From an uncultured Treponema sp. (GTDB lineage: Bacteria > Spirochaetota > Spirochaetia > Treponematales > Treponemataceae), in contig CAKUZR010000008.1 in assembly GCA_934718065.1 (NCBI GenBank), positions 1 to 64,000 of the forward strand: a DNA stretch of 64,000 nucleotides. Reading direction: 5' to 3'. This document shows positions 12,001 through 18,961 of the stretch, piece after piece. Numbering within the stretch: the first letter of the stretch is position 1; every line of letters begins with the position of its first letter. Under the pieces are notes generated by a model. That model saw nothing but the letters and a program-made list of their open reading frames with translations. It was not told the origin of the DNA and made no database searches. The translations under genes and the position numbers were made by a program.

Positions 12001-14160
12001 CTTTAAAATCGCTGTAGATGAATCACCCTCAAACTTGAACTGACCGGAAACTGTTCCCGAAGCCACAAAATCTTTTTTCTGGTAAACCGAAGTGTTTTTC
12101 AAAGGATTTGTAAACGTTATCGCCGGCGCGCTGTTGCTTATGCAGAGCGCAAATTCCTGCGATTCAAAAGTTTTTCCGTTCACGTCCGTTGCAGTAATTT
12201 TTATTTTATAAGAGCCTTCAGCAAGACCTTTGCCGGAAGAATCCTTTAGCTCCTGGCTCAATGAATAAGAAGTTTTTTCGCCGGCTTTTATCGGATTTTT
12301 GTTAAGAGATTTAAATTCACCCGCCGTGCCGCTGTCTGAAACTTCCGCATACAAAACATTTATTGTTTCAATTCCGTCATCGTCTGTTACAGAGCCAGAA
12401 AGCTTGTTGTTTCCAGTCTGGTCAAAAAGATTTTCGCCGACTTTTATTTCCTCGTCATTTACAATGTCAAAACTGGCGTTGGTAAGTTTCACAACCGGAT
12501 AATCTGTTATCTGATGGATTACAAGCGGCTTTCCGTCGTCGTATTTATATGAATAAGAACATTTATTTCCTGCGCGGTCAAACGCTTCCACTTCAATAGA
12601 AAGTTCCTGTCCGTCAGTTCCTTGTGTTGTGTCAATTTCAAGCCTGAACTGGGAAGTCGCGAGTTTTCCGGCCGCAATTTCCTTTCCGCCGCAAGTTGCT
12701 TTCCACGTTCCGCTGGCAAACGCATCGTTGTCGGAAACATTTCCTGCAACAGTTATTGTGCCGTTCACATATCCGCGGTTCGCCTTTGCCGTAAATTCAT
12801 TTTCGCCGGCTTTTATAAGTGTGTCTGAATCAAAAACCACAACATTGTTCACGGAATTAAACTGAACAACAGGATCTTCCTTGTCAAAAATCACAGAGAT
12901 TTCTTTTGAAGTCTGGTTCGTAATTTCATCGGTTGCGTAAATTGTAACAGTATAAGCGTCGCTCTTCTGATCGTTGAAAACGCTTCCCGGAATTGTCAAA
13001 GTCCAGGCGGTTTCTGTGTTGCTTTTTGTTACAACTTTATTTTCATGGTAATCTGTCTTGTTCACGTTCGGATACAAAGTTACGTGGCCTTTTGCCGAGC
13101 CGGAGCGGCTTTCCGCAGTTCCGGAAATAACCAAATCCACAGCGGTAGAAGCGTCTTTTTTCTTCAAATAAACAGTTGTTCCGGAATTAGGCGCGCTGTA
13201 GCTTAAAATCTTAACGTCCGGCGGAGTTGTTCCCGACTGAACCAGGAATTTGTATTCCTTAGAGCCGTTGTAAAACTCAACTCCAGATTTATCCTGGCCT
13301 TTCAGCTCAATTGTGTAGAACTGCGCGACTTCCACGTATTTCGAGCTTAAAGTAAGGCGGCCCGTATAATTGGAACCGTTTTTTGTCCATTCGCAAGGAA
13401 TCTCAACGTCCTCGTTTTTATCTTCATCAGTGCTTTCAAGGCGTTTTCCATATTCATCAGTTTTATAAACCACAACCTTGAAAGTTGAATCATCCAGCGG
13501 AACATCGCTCAATCCCACTTTTGCAAGCAGAGTTATATTCCCGGAAGTTGAAACGCTTTTTCCTTCCCACGGTTTTTCAGCGGAAGAATCAAATGCGTCA
13601 AAACTTGTAATTTCGTAGCTAGGATTGTTCAGCGGATTCAAAGAGAATGTTCCAACCGGCTTTACTTTCATCGCCCTGGAAACGGCAGCCCGCGAATCAG
13701 AAGCGGCCGAATCTTCATATTCATCGTCGGAATCATGCTTGAACTGCTCCAGCGCCGCCAGAATATTTTTTTCAGTTTCAGAAAGCTCAGACTGATTTTC
13801 CGCGCGTTTTGTTATGATTTTATAAACGTCAGGAAGTCCAATTCCAAGATTATTTATCACATCTGTGTAAATTTCATCATATAAATAGTAATATTCAGAA
13901 ACGTTTCCGCGCTCCGAAGCGTCAGAAACAACATCCGCGCCTTTGTACGTTCTTGCAGAATCGGAAACCGTAACCTTGAATTTTCTATATTTTGTGTCTA
14001 CAACTTCGCCAACATCGCCGTAAATCGCCTTGTAGAATTTGTTTGACTCTGTCAGCTCCGTAGTTCCCCCCCCCCTCCGGATATTCACCGATAATAATTC
14101 CAAGTGAAGGCGGAATATTCGCCAGTTCGCGCCGTCCAAGATAATTGTCATCTTTGTCAA
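3016..14160 (-). CDS. Body of giant Ig-like-repeat lipoprotein (out of frame with its signal peptide here)
   Basis: This 3,714-codon frame holds the bulk of a giant surface protein. It is a long run of ~90-120-residue bacterial Ig/cadherin-like modules, each with a variant of ATDxAGN followed by DxxxP (for example TDEITNQTSKEISVIFD, AFDRAGNKCSYSY, STDRAGNTGTTDYPV). About the last 655 residues differ: they are Tyr/Asn-rich and contain propeller-like YLMYYDS, VAVWNDDIRNTLWYSY and HVHIASYSKQ blocks. There is no start codon with a ribosome site for this frame. It joins the lipoprotein signal sequence frame (13985-14734) if the G10 tract at 14066-14075 has 9 or 12 G. The joined product would be about 3,905 aa. 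Likely surface-exposed, anchored by N-terminal lipid; an adhesin-type role is inference. The C-terminal third of the DNA (before ~4985) is visibly AT-richer than the rest. Confidence 0.85.
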   Translation of the reverse strand: MTKMTIILDGANWRIFRLHLELLSVNIRRGGGTTELTESNKFYKAIYGDVGEVVDTKYRKFKVTVSDSARTYKGADVVSDASERGNVSEYYYLYDEIYTDVINNLGIGLPDVYKIITKRAENQSELSETEKNILAALEQFKHDSDDEYEDSAASDSRAAVSRAMKVKPVGTFSLNPLNNPSYEITSFDAFDSSAEKPWEGKSVSTSGNITLLAKVGLSDVPLDDSTFKVVVYKTDEYGKRLESTDEDKNEDVEIPCEWTKNGSNYTGRLTLSSKYVEVAQFYTIELKGQDKSGVEFYNGSKEYKFLVQSGTTPPDVKILSYSAPNSGTTVYLKKKDASTAVDLVISGTAESRSGSAKGHVTLYPNVNKTDYHENKVVTKSNTETAWTLTIPGSVFNDQKSDAYTVTIYATDEITNQTSKEISVIFDKEDPVVQFNSVNNVVVFDSDTLIKAGENEFTAKANRGYVNGTITVAGNVSDNDAFASGTWKATCGGKEIAAGKLATSQFRLEIDTTQGTDGQELSIEVEAFDRAGNKCSYSYKYDDGKPLVIHQITDYPVVKLTNASFDIVNDEEIKVGENLFDQTGNNKLSGSVTDDDGIETINVLYAEVSDSGTAGEFKSLNKNPIKAGEKTSYSLSQELKDSSGKGLAEGSYKIKITATDVNGKTFESQEFALCISNSAPAITFTNPLKNTSVYQKKDFVASGTVSGQFKFEGDSSTAILKRGTKEIKVTKKDGGTFSWTDTISYAEDLSGNDTPTEDSGITKAAGGVDYTIAYTVTDKFGRSTTDTVQFKTDYTAPVVTVTDATAVAYIGKTKTTLYSFSGSVVEENSLKLLEYRIVKKGAGADATTLVDWTSIPAQKTFNANIDFKDVSEKDVVVQFRATDDAGNVSGVDGGSSRTVKIIEKAPVFEAFTVTAGDEQCYLREGESIYVNKEFTVSGTVTSDALDKISCAGKEWTSADFKVENISSDGENSYTFTAVDKAGQSASASISVFLDTDSPKPEFSQVSPLVTGYSGTPEKYTNGAVNGTITIQGTSSDNDKVVSTVLKIYKVKTDVSNIIADGEAIQSLSFNGTDSKVGDAITIENGVTSTANNFKFNVDTTKLTDNAGIILRLESTDRAGNTGTTDYPVYVCQETDKPTLSFNNGDVNCTDESEIKVGKNLFGMGSDTLYINVTDDDGVKSVEYTLDGGTTSTSLLSDGKLTTFSAQIDVSKFKDGVHSLRFTVTDVNNLSESFPEDKDSSIKIAYDNDVPEISVLKLGDVNYTPDCFAKENFILTGNVKDSSGTVTIYLKENDTETKVAEVTGCATEKDWSYELTNSSGDISRTFVAKDKYGRDKSLEINYKVDTVAPVFNSSYIYLTGETADGSKTYALAASDDKTYDVYDSTKVWFTGSSFTIRGGDGSASKIPVTETNSFDVKLYSGQKSSDKLISTIQPSGNNNFSGSVDVLSETAESLGVVTIILVATDEAGNESSELRITVHVDKDLPQITKKEIYTESPVENTSAKPLEEKGFVNKDKVFVKFEATDAVSKVKTVEIYKTAAMKEKIGSKDFDKPLAEASGVIEIDISTYESREYDFYIKVIDAAGNSAYTDLPNFTFDKVPPVVTYATPAANSDVNKTISIEGTISDLNPPENNSGWAWNLKVKKPGGTAFEDVTGATFDTSLETGKFKVSGIDTTNIGEGNAEFIVIATDKAGNTISESDSNAKTLTLKIDQNSDRPVIQLSTISTDGNTTLSSGEISGTISDDDGISKLEIQMLKKSDASYASLDDSAWKAATLNGSNWTFKYSGTDIDGDYKLYFRVTDSAGGVFTSAESEPANAEDKWACPRIQYQGKNEVCSAISFSIDSNPPTIKYFKFATSKDGSSWEEWKDLNNNQLFGGMNYRYAKFRILSYDTVSEQEDLSVSINISEIDKKYTYKKGDSSSAIKLTTDSESIDGKTYYYFESDTIDLNPADKSIPTKSYTIEVEAKDKAEKPKTMSLGIIIDNTAPTTISKINHSSNDELTGDIALSGQVSDDSSANSGIAEMYYAIPYKTITDPKALADYNKDSESFGTMWFKVDELTSVVWSLTVKTDYIYTKEGSNIVMKEGYIGYQNGSSGIYNLPVWFKIVDNAGNVGYNTGNSVRYNPDADKPRVAITYPVHNVTDSSNSNFSYVIMGGTIRFTGTAEDDEGVQAVYLQFDMDGDGIYENGVDVEGCPDDVSPVEIPTSAEKEKGVLVKGTNSWSYSLKVSSLKNLLYSESNKKVLNVRAVALDTGTNDSPLLGAWSEPIHISVNNDVPAFESVKISQYSGNSSSDTEVKSVEYQDDKYISGTNWYLVGKVSSNAGISEIAVEGATNYTVEIDTSKIDPDSGGPVVSGDTDIVLDKTASGGNINELTYKIPVDGTSRWETRITVTDNASEGSKKTNYSNYSLNIDNTPPQFFDIRNNDEEETLGTIKLYKGGYGSSGVILDDKNFVQNSNGFFTLAGRVTEEGSGYENVIFYFKRVPSETTAQNPARVYNPMESHGDSNRGNRADITAETAENGKVYINSDSLPVLHASSVAREEDNEYTLISEYVKNNKNVRVGGLVKIGGLYRKISAVDYASGKVTFDSACAQVYTEAEFVYGMVIDNSGESLNYDNSIKNDDGDGMVESFAKSGSNYTWDASVDSTNIPDGPIEIHVVVFDKAGNSNHGYVKTSVSNNAPRIARVRLATDLNSNGTYEENETKVFTYLKEDSTDWNKHTASSGTEIWNLDAEGWTIKNNLQVEPEFVGGTAPFYYVFSKESGAGNAKNLTSPKTDSFNASDARKITANKEPFEISNSSLDSSDAFEDKINTYQFSFWDSTEETAPGKDSQWTVLNAQLKQDIEDSNAPKVAVSPFFWNDSEDNSLYGNSLLNGHIELEDDWKNASGYNGATTGLYDGDPKVSGKIVIRGTAYDDVFLSSLWIKFGKVDGATGQNFTFTNYLTNAGFGSAGRTSDGYVQAAFYEDGWKKASAAMETDGWEFDVSDDYFDQNGHKVNWTLRIDTSKLSGIAGTDIDFKVMAVDHVKTDEHKSAEIDSSAVNPDGTTNTDDNVYNKPAYRMDVVPYITGLRTTLSDIEKKNSSVYGRTALGKYPVYYYTKNASGVAESEVIGLNGFNLAEGAYVHLEGVSTTSIPALDGNFDFRLPSNAKSGKFYVTVNGIKNLNNENYTDSKGSYTDSKNADSLYANYKNYYNRQANGVNNDYLDDDLELAIWGINSQSAVSPEGVITEPTMHINPVDGQLGFSFSSGNYGYYPHGVDSQGKAQDKSLEFWCRDYTPVNTMRFIYDNQGHMFGVHAGTDTNNPRVARFRLVSSVWGPSSTLEGKDSDWLCAYSANNALRLEYMANYKPSDKSYVMNGTRFQYHPQLAASASGDTTNLYLMYYDSLTNELRFRAGKMNNKTAFALDKNADGNTGYSTQNVNSSFDDFYDDAYTDSRTDTKVVTNYNHVSVLASSATNTGSLPYAPGERYDIAVVPGSPDVVVAVWNDDIRNTLWYSYLEDPIQNNHKNVDSNHVNRSWSTPVAILNGNSGGYAAIAVDSNKHVHIASYSKQNTGSLVYTYLESYNSPVNDSSYVKNHSVFVDSYGATGQYITIDFAKDSTGTRYVPYIGYLMTSLQYPKYAYLVDVKSANGNSNDWTPKEGSDSENMYTGAWESVILPTNNKFLLDDICIGVLRDSNGMLKNIPVVTGTDKCGGNGTSNPVLGYGINYAGQGYIETAQLK

Positions 14161-14734
14161 AAACTGTAAAAACGAAACCAGAGCCGCTGTCGCTGTCAGT
14201 AACGGAAAAATCGTTTACAGAACCTTGAATTTTTATTGTCGCGCCAAAACCGCCGGCTTTTTCAAGCGGAGTTTTTTCATCCAGAACTGTAGCCGGATTT
14301 GTAAGAACTAGCAGAGGCGGAGTGTTGTCAATGCGCAGGCTGGTCTTGTCTTCCTGAGTTCTTCCCGCGCTGTCGGTCGCAATTACCGTAACTGAATAAG
14401 AACCGTCCGCCAAAGGATAGCGTTTTTTCTCCGAGTCAAATTCATTTATTTTTGCAGACCAGGAATTTTTGTCCTCGCTTAAAACTGCGTCAAATGAAAA
14501 TTCACTTCTGCTGGTGTTCTGAAACAAAACTTTCACGGATTTTATGCTTGTGTCATCGTGGCATTTTCCGCTTATAACAAAATCTTCCTTAATTACCACG
14601 TTATTTGAAGGATATTCAATTGAAACAGTAGGTTTTTCAGTGTCGACGGCTTCGCCAAGACCAACATCGCAGGCGGAAAAAATAGCTGGAATAATAACAA
14701 GAATAGAAATAACAGGCAATAAAAATCTTTTCAT
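13985..14734 (-). CDS. N-terminal part of the giant lipoprotein, truncated by the G10 tract
   Basis: The 249-aa product actually readable in this sequence state. It starts MKRFLLPVISILVIIPAIFS and then Cys, a classical lipoprotein signal peptide with a relaxed spirochaetal lipobox (F-S-A-C). Two Ig-like modules follow (SDDxS-type repeats with VIATDSAGRTQ and LRIDNTPP). After EYPEGGG the frame leaves the true path and ends 27 codons later. Reading nine G instead of ten gives EGGGTTELTES, which continues exactly into the 3,714-codon frame. The start at 14734 is preferred over 14755 because AGGGG lies five bases before it. It is therefore the OFF-state product of a phase-variable gene, or a sequencing error in a homopolymer; the sequence alone cannot decide. 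Confidence 0.8.
   Translation of the reverse strand: MKRFLLPVISILVIIPAIFSACDVGLGEAVDTEKPTVSIEYPSNNVVIKEDFVISGKCHDDTSIKSVKVLFQNTSRSEFSFDAVLSEDKNSWSAKINEFDSEKKRYPLADGSYSVTVIATDSAGRTQEDKTSLRIDNTPPLLVLTNPATVLDEKTPLEKAGGFGATIKIQGSVNDFSVTDSDSGSGFVFTVFDKDDNYLGRRELANIPPSLGIIIGEYPEGGGNYGADRVKQILQGDLRRCWRSCRHKI
14066..14075 (-). repeat. Poly-G (G10) contingency tract in the giant lipoprotein gene
   Basis: Ten consecutive C on the plus strand (G on the coding strand), about 220 codons into the gene. Ten G puts the ribosome out of frame, nine or twelve restores the full-length frame, and eleven gives a stop within a few codons. Slipped-strand mispairing at such tracts is the standard phase-variation mechanism in treponemes. 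Confidence 0.8.
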
Positions 14735-14847
14735 AAATACCCCTAATTTATTCAAAACAACAACTTAGCTAAAAGGACGTTATCTCTCGATATTTTGTCG
14801 GTATAAACACAGATTTTCTTTAGTGAGAAGCAATATTACCACAGGGT

Positions 14848-14875
14848 ATTCTACACGATTTTATAAAAATGGCAA
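14848..14875 (-). promoter_or_regulatory. Promoter of the giant lipoprotein gene
   Basis: On the minus strand TTGCCA (14870-14875), 16-nt spacer, TAGAAT (14848-14853). This predicts a leader of roughly 105 nt before the ATG at 14734. The gene therefore has its own promoter downstream of the outer-membrane protein gene. Confidence 0.55.
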
Positions 14876-14943
14876 TCCCGCGTATATTTTTTTAATTGAC
14901 GCGGCAAGATTCGTTCATTTCTGCCTGTTTTTCAGAACGAATT

Positions 14944-16179
14944 TTACCAGCCGAGCCTGATTCCAAGGTATGCGCCAAAGCCTGAGCCTTTGCAGCTTTT
15001 CTTGAAATTCGCGCCTTGCGACGAAACTCCAAAATCCAGCTCAAGAACCCGGCAGTTCAGCATAAATCCAGCCTGGTGAACAAAAACTTCGTTCAAATAT
15101 GCAGTTGAAACATTTATTCCCAGCACGTTGAACAAAGCCGCCTCGGCCGAGCCTTTGTATTCAACATAAGCCCTTGCCTCGCTTGTCCACGGATATTTTA
15201 CGCCGAGCCCCAGAAGAGCGCCGAATTTCATCCAGTTTCCGAACGGACGCCAGGCGATTTCAGCCCCGGTTCTGAACGGTCTTGAAAGCCAGTATTTTTT
15301 CTTGCTGTACTCAACATCGCCGGAATCAAAATGAAGATTTTCAGACTCATTTTTTATTACATCGAAAATGTCTTTTGCGCCGTAGCTCATCGAAAGCGTT
15401 GAAGAAGCCTCGTAGCCCATGCTTCCAGGAACAATCGGAATCCGGATGTAGCAGCGTCCTAGCAGAGTATTCAGCAGCTGATGTTCAATTGTGCTTGCAA
15501 AATCAAATCCGGCGGAAACATTTCTTCCGCCAAATTTCGCGAGCTCCTTGTATTCCTTTTCAAAAAACGGATTCATCGGAATGCAGGAATTTATTCTGTA
15601 TGTGGCAACAACCTGCGCTTTGATTGAACCGTCGCTTCCGTTCACAAAATCCGAATCGAATTCAGAAAGCTCGGCGTGCAAAAGCGGCAAAAAGACCGTT
15701 GGAGCAAAACTTACGCGGAAATCTTTTATAAAGAAGGAAACGTCTGTCGTTGTGTAGCTGAAAATATCCGCGTCCGCATTTCCGTCCACAGAGATTTTTT
15801 CGTTAAGGTCGTTGCCGTAACCTAAAAACTCAAAGAAATTCTTTCCTACAGAACCGCCGCCGGAAGTTTCAATTCCTGAGCTAAGACCGACAGAAACTCC
15901 GTTCTTCAGATTAAGATTCATAAAAAAATCAGTCAGAAAATTAAAGTCAAAGCGCAGGCCGTTCGGGTCGATTTCGTCGGCAATTTCCCTAAGATTGATT
16001 TCAAGATTTTTCTTCAAAAGCTCCGAGGCTGAAAAATAATTGTTGGAAATCCCCATGTCAACGTCAAAGCCAACTTCAAAAATCCGGCGGGGAATATCAA
16101 TCCGTTTTTTTTCATCCTGGGCGGCAAAAACAAAAGCCGTGCAAAAAAGCAGAAACAGCATCAAAACATTTTTCTTCAT
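14944..16179 (-). CDS. Predicted outer-membrane beta-barrel protein
   Basis: A 411-aa exported protein of no family I can name. It begins with a cleavable signal peptide (MKKNVLMLFLLFCTAFVFAA, then QDEKK). The mature part alternates polar and hydrophobic residues in many amphipathic strands (for example ALLGLGVKYPWTSEARAYVEY and FGAYLGIRLGW) and ends in Trp, the aromatic C-terminal residue expected of barrel proteins recognised by BamA. It starts one base after the stop of the upstream lipoprotein gene, so the two are translationally coupled. Together with the giant lipoprotein downstream they form a surface-protein cluster. Outer-membrane location is inference from composition; no pore or ligand can be deduced. 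Confidence 0.7.
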   Translation of the reverse strand: MKKNVLMLFLLFCTAFVFAAQDEKKRIDIPRRIFEVGFDVDMGISNNYFSASELLKKNLEINLREIADEIDPNGLRFDFNFLTDFFMNLNLKNGVSVGLSSGIETSGGGSVGKNFFEFLGYGNDLNEKISVDGNADADIFSYTTTDVSFFIKDFRVSFAPTVFLPLLHAELSEFDSDFVNGSDGSIKAQVVATYRINSCIPMNPFFEKEYKELAKFGGRNVSAGFDFASTIEHQLLNTLLGRCYIRIPIVPGSMGYEASSTLSMSYGAKDIFDVIKNESENLHFDSGDVEYSKKKYWLSRPFRTGAEIAWRPFGNWMKFGALLGLGVKYPWTSEARAYVEYKGSAEAALFNVLGINVSTAYLNEVFVHQAGFMLNCRVLELDFGVSSQGANFKKSCKGSGFGAYLGIRLGW

Positions 16180-16180
16180 A

Positions 16181-18895
16181 TTAATCTCCGAAAATCACAA
16201 CTTTGCCATCTGCGTGAATCTTAACCGCAAGATTTATATTGAATTCAGCATTTCTTGAAACTTGCAGAGTTCCATCCGGCAAAGTCAGAATTATTTTTGG
16301 CATAAAAGGATAAGTTCTGAGCATTGTTTTTACATCTTCGGTGAAAATTTTTTCATTTCCTTCAGACAGCGAAAGTTTGTAGCTCGGCTTTTCCACGCCG
16401 GAAAGATTTGTCTCAAAAAGAATTGAACCGCTCAAAGATTTTTCGTTGTAGCTGAAAAGTCCGTTTCTAACCCTGTAAATAAGGCTCGCGGATTTTATCA
16501 AATCCACATATTTTTCAATATCGTCCAGGGAAGTCGCTTCGCTGCGGCTGAACAAATCCTTGTCCGTGTCGATTTTTGCAAGCTTCAGAATATTAAGCTC
16601 AGTTTTGTTTCCGTCCGCTTCCGGCGCGTCAAGTTCCAGAGCCAAAGGAACAACAAGCCTTGCTGAAAGTTTTACAGAAACCGGCGAGCCCTTGTTTTCA
16701 GCCTTAAGCTTTTCAAAATCTTCCTTTGAAATTTCAACCGAGCCGTCCAGGCCGCTGAACTGAACATCGTACACAAGTTTTATGCTTTCCGCCTTGCTGT
16801 TGTTAAAAAGGTCTGCGATATTCGCGTAAGTGCTGGCATTTTCCCGGCTAAGCTGGCTTACAACAACGCCGTCTTCATCGGTTTCAAGAGCCTCTACATT
16901 TTTTGAGTCAATTTTCTTTCCTTCAAGAATTTTCACTTCATTTGAATCCGAAGTTTTGAGCGAAAGATTTCCTGAAAAATCCATTTTCTGAATTGATTCA
17001 ATCTCGGGCTTCTGAAAATAGACAAAAAGCGGGAATTCCTTGAATTTTATATTGTCAATAAACGCGGATTCCTCGCCAAGCTCGCTCTTCAACGATGAAA
17101 AAAGCTTGTCAAAACTAAGTTCCGTATCTTCCTCGCCGCTTTTTTTCGCGTCTTCCGGAGTTTTGATTTTTACGCTTTTCCAGTCAAAAACAGGTTTCGC
17201 CAGAACAGAAATTTCATAGCTTCCGTTCAAATCAACGTTTTTCAGAACCGCATAATTTTCAGGCATTCCTTCCTCGCGCGGAAGAACAAGTTTTATGTCA
17301 AAATCAATTGATTTTCCTTCCGGCTGAACAACAATCGCCTTGTCCTGCGGCGAAAGGCTGCGCAAAGTTTCATTTTTTCCCGGCAGCAACTTCTTCCCGT
17401 TTTCGCCAGAATCATTTATTTCAAGCAGCCCCGAAAGAATTTCCACCCCGATTGTATTTTCGCCCGGCTCAGCCTGCGGCAAAGTATTTTTATACGAAAG
17501 TTCAATTCCGCTGTCAATCAGGGACATTTCCTCAACATAATCCGCAGTGTCGCCGGAAAAAGGAGTTTCCTTTTTAAACTGAAGCATATCCTGCTTTGAG
17601 CTTAAATCCACAACAACGTAGTTCGCCTTTGAAATTTTGCAGACAGTTTCAAGCGCAACTTGCGGCTGCTCGCCGTTCGGAAAAACCAGCGTAGCGTTCT
17701 GGCATGAAAAACCGATTTTTTCCTTGAAAGTAATTTTTCCGTCCGGGTCAGTTTCCTTTGTGTAAACGCTTTTCGCCAAATCCATTTTTTTATGAAGAAA
17801 AGAAGCGTCGTCCGAAACCGAATCGAATTTCCTGCCTTCCGGAAGTTCCAAAGCCCCGGAAATAGTTCCCTCGCCGGAAAGTTCCGCCGTAATTCCCGAC
17901 CATCCCGCCGGCTTTTTTGAGCTTATTTCCAGCGAGCCTGAACCAATTTCGCATTTCACAAAAGTTTCATCCGTGGAAAGCTTAATCCATTGCTCAACTT
18001 CGCCCGAATCACCCAGATTTTCGGTGAATCCAGTTATTCTGCTGAATTTTGTTCCGTCGCTGAACCGCGCGTTTATTGAATATTTGCAGATGTTCGCCGC
18101 TATTCCGCCGGAAACCTCGCCGTAGATTTTCAGTTTCAACGTGCTGGAAATAGTTTTTCCTTCAAGATTGAAGAGCAAATCCTCGTTGCCGGAAGAAATA
18201 TCAACATTTCCGCACGAAGAAAGACTGCTTCCGTTTTCCGCAAGAAGCTCAAAAGTAAAATCCGTTGAAAAATCCGGGCTTGGAGTTCCGTCCGTTCTGC
18301 AAACGTTCAAAATTATTCCGCCCGAATAAAATTCCGCCGTTTTAAATTCCGGGCTTGTTATTTTTGTGTCGATTGTCTGCGGATTTTCAGAAGAAATGGA
18401 AACTTCCGCGAGCGGCAAATCTTCATATATATTGATAATTTTATCCGTAAATTTCTTGCTTATATCCGGAAAATTTATTGCCGTGGTTTCTTTCCGCTCA
18501 GAAATATCCGGAATTTCAATTTTCTGGCCAAGCTCGATTCCTTCAGAATCCAAACCGGAAAAATCCATTTTTTCAAGGTACGAGCCAACATCAACAGGAA
18601 TTTCCGCAATCGTCATATCAACAAGATATTCCTGCATTTTTTTTGCATTGTCCGGCGGATTGTAGTCGTAAACTGAATATTTTATCTTGCTGTCCTCGGA
18701 GCTGTTCACGTATTCCTTTATTTTTTCAATCGACATATATTCAGAAAGCGATTTTGAAAAGTCGCCGATTGTAAAAGAATAGTTCGCGTCCGTAACCACT
18801 GAAAGTTTTTCCGGAACTTCATAATTGCATGAAAAAACAAAGGAAACAAAAACTGCCGGAACAAGAATCAATATTGCTTTAAGAAATTTATTCAT
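16181..18895 (-). CDS. Large lipoprotein of unknown function
   Basis: A 904-aa protein with a lipoprotein signal peptide (FLKAILILVPAVFVSFVFSC, lipid Cys about residue 23). The mature sequence is rich in Ser, Glu and Lys and has no recognisable enzyme motif. It contains beta-strand-rich segments and several ISSKxP / EISSENP style stretches suggesting repeated sandwich domains. GGAG lies just before the ATG (AGGAGAGGGCG-ATG). It follows tex by 66 bp, in which an imperfect hairpin without a T tract lies, so read-through from tex is possible. Immediate coupling to the downstream barrel protein (1-bp gap) suggests the two work together in the envelope, for instance as a periplasmic or surface partner of the barrel. 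Confidence 0.75.
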   Translation of the reverse strand: MNKFLKAILILVPAVFVSFVFSCNYEVPEKLSVVTDANYSFTIGDFSKSLSEYMSIEKIKEYVNSSEDSKIKYSVYDYNPPDNAKKMQEYLVDMTIAEIPVDVGSYLEKMDFSGLDSEGIELGQKIEIPDISERKETTAINFPDISKKFTDKIINIYEDLPLAEVSISSENPQTIDTKITSPEFKTAEFYSGGIILNVCRTDGTPSPDFSTDFTFELLAENGSSLSSCGNVDISSGNEDLLFNLEGKTISSTLKLKIYGEVSGGIAANICKYSINARFSDGTKFSRITGFTENLGDSGEVEQWIKLSTDETFVKCEIGSGSLEISSKKPAGWSGITAELSGEGTISGALELPEGRKFDSVSDDASFLHKKMDLAKSVYTKETDPDGKITFKEKIGFSCQNATLVFPNGEQPQVALETVCKISKANYVVVDLSSKQDMLQFKKETPFSGDTADYVEEMSLIDSGIELSYKNTLPQAEPGENTIGVEILSGLLEINDSGENGKKLLPGKNETLRSLSPQDKAIVVQPEGKSIDFDIKLVLPREEGMPENYAVLKNVDLNGSYEISVLAKPVFDWKSVKIKTPEDAKKSGEEDTELSFDKLFSSLKSELGEESAFIDNIKFKEFPLFVYFQKPEIESIQKMDFSGNLSLKTSDSNEVKILEGKKIDSKNVEALETDEDGVVVSQLSRENASTYANIADLFNNSKAESIKLVYDVQFSGLDGSVEISKEDFEKLKAENKGSPVSVKLSARLVVPLALELDAPEADGNKTELNILKLAKIDTDKDLFSRSEATSLDDIEKYVDLIKSASLIYRVRNGLFSYNEKSLSGSILFETNLSGVEKPSYKLSLSEGNEKIFTEDVKTMLRTYPFMPKIILTLPDGTLQVSRNAEFNINLAVKIHADGKVVIFGD

Positions 18896-18961
18896 CGCCC
18901 TCTCCTAATTTTTGAATCTTGCGAAGCCCTTTTCCAAGACTCCGCAAGGTTTCAGGTGAAG

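Noticed and set aside
3016..14755. Simple pseudogene call for the giant lipoprotein
   Set aside because: The only lesion is one base in a G10 tract over a gene of more than 11 kb that is otherwise open; phase variation or read error explains it better than decay.
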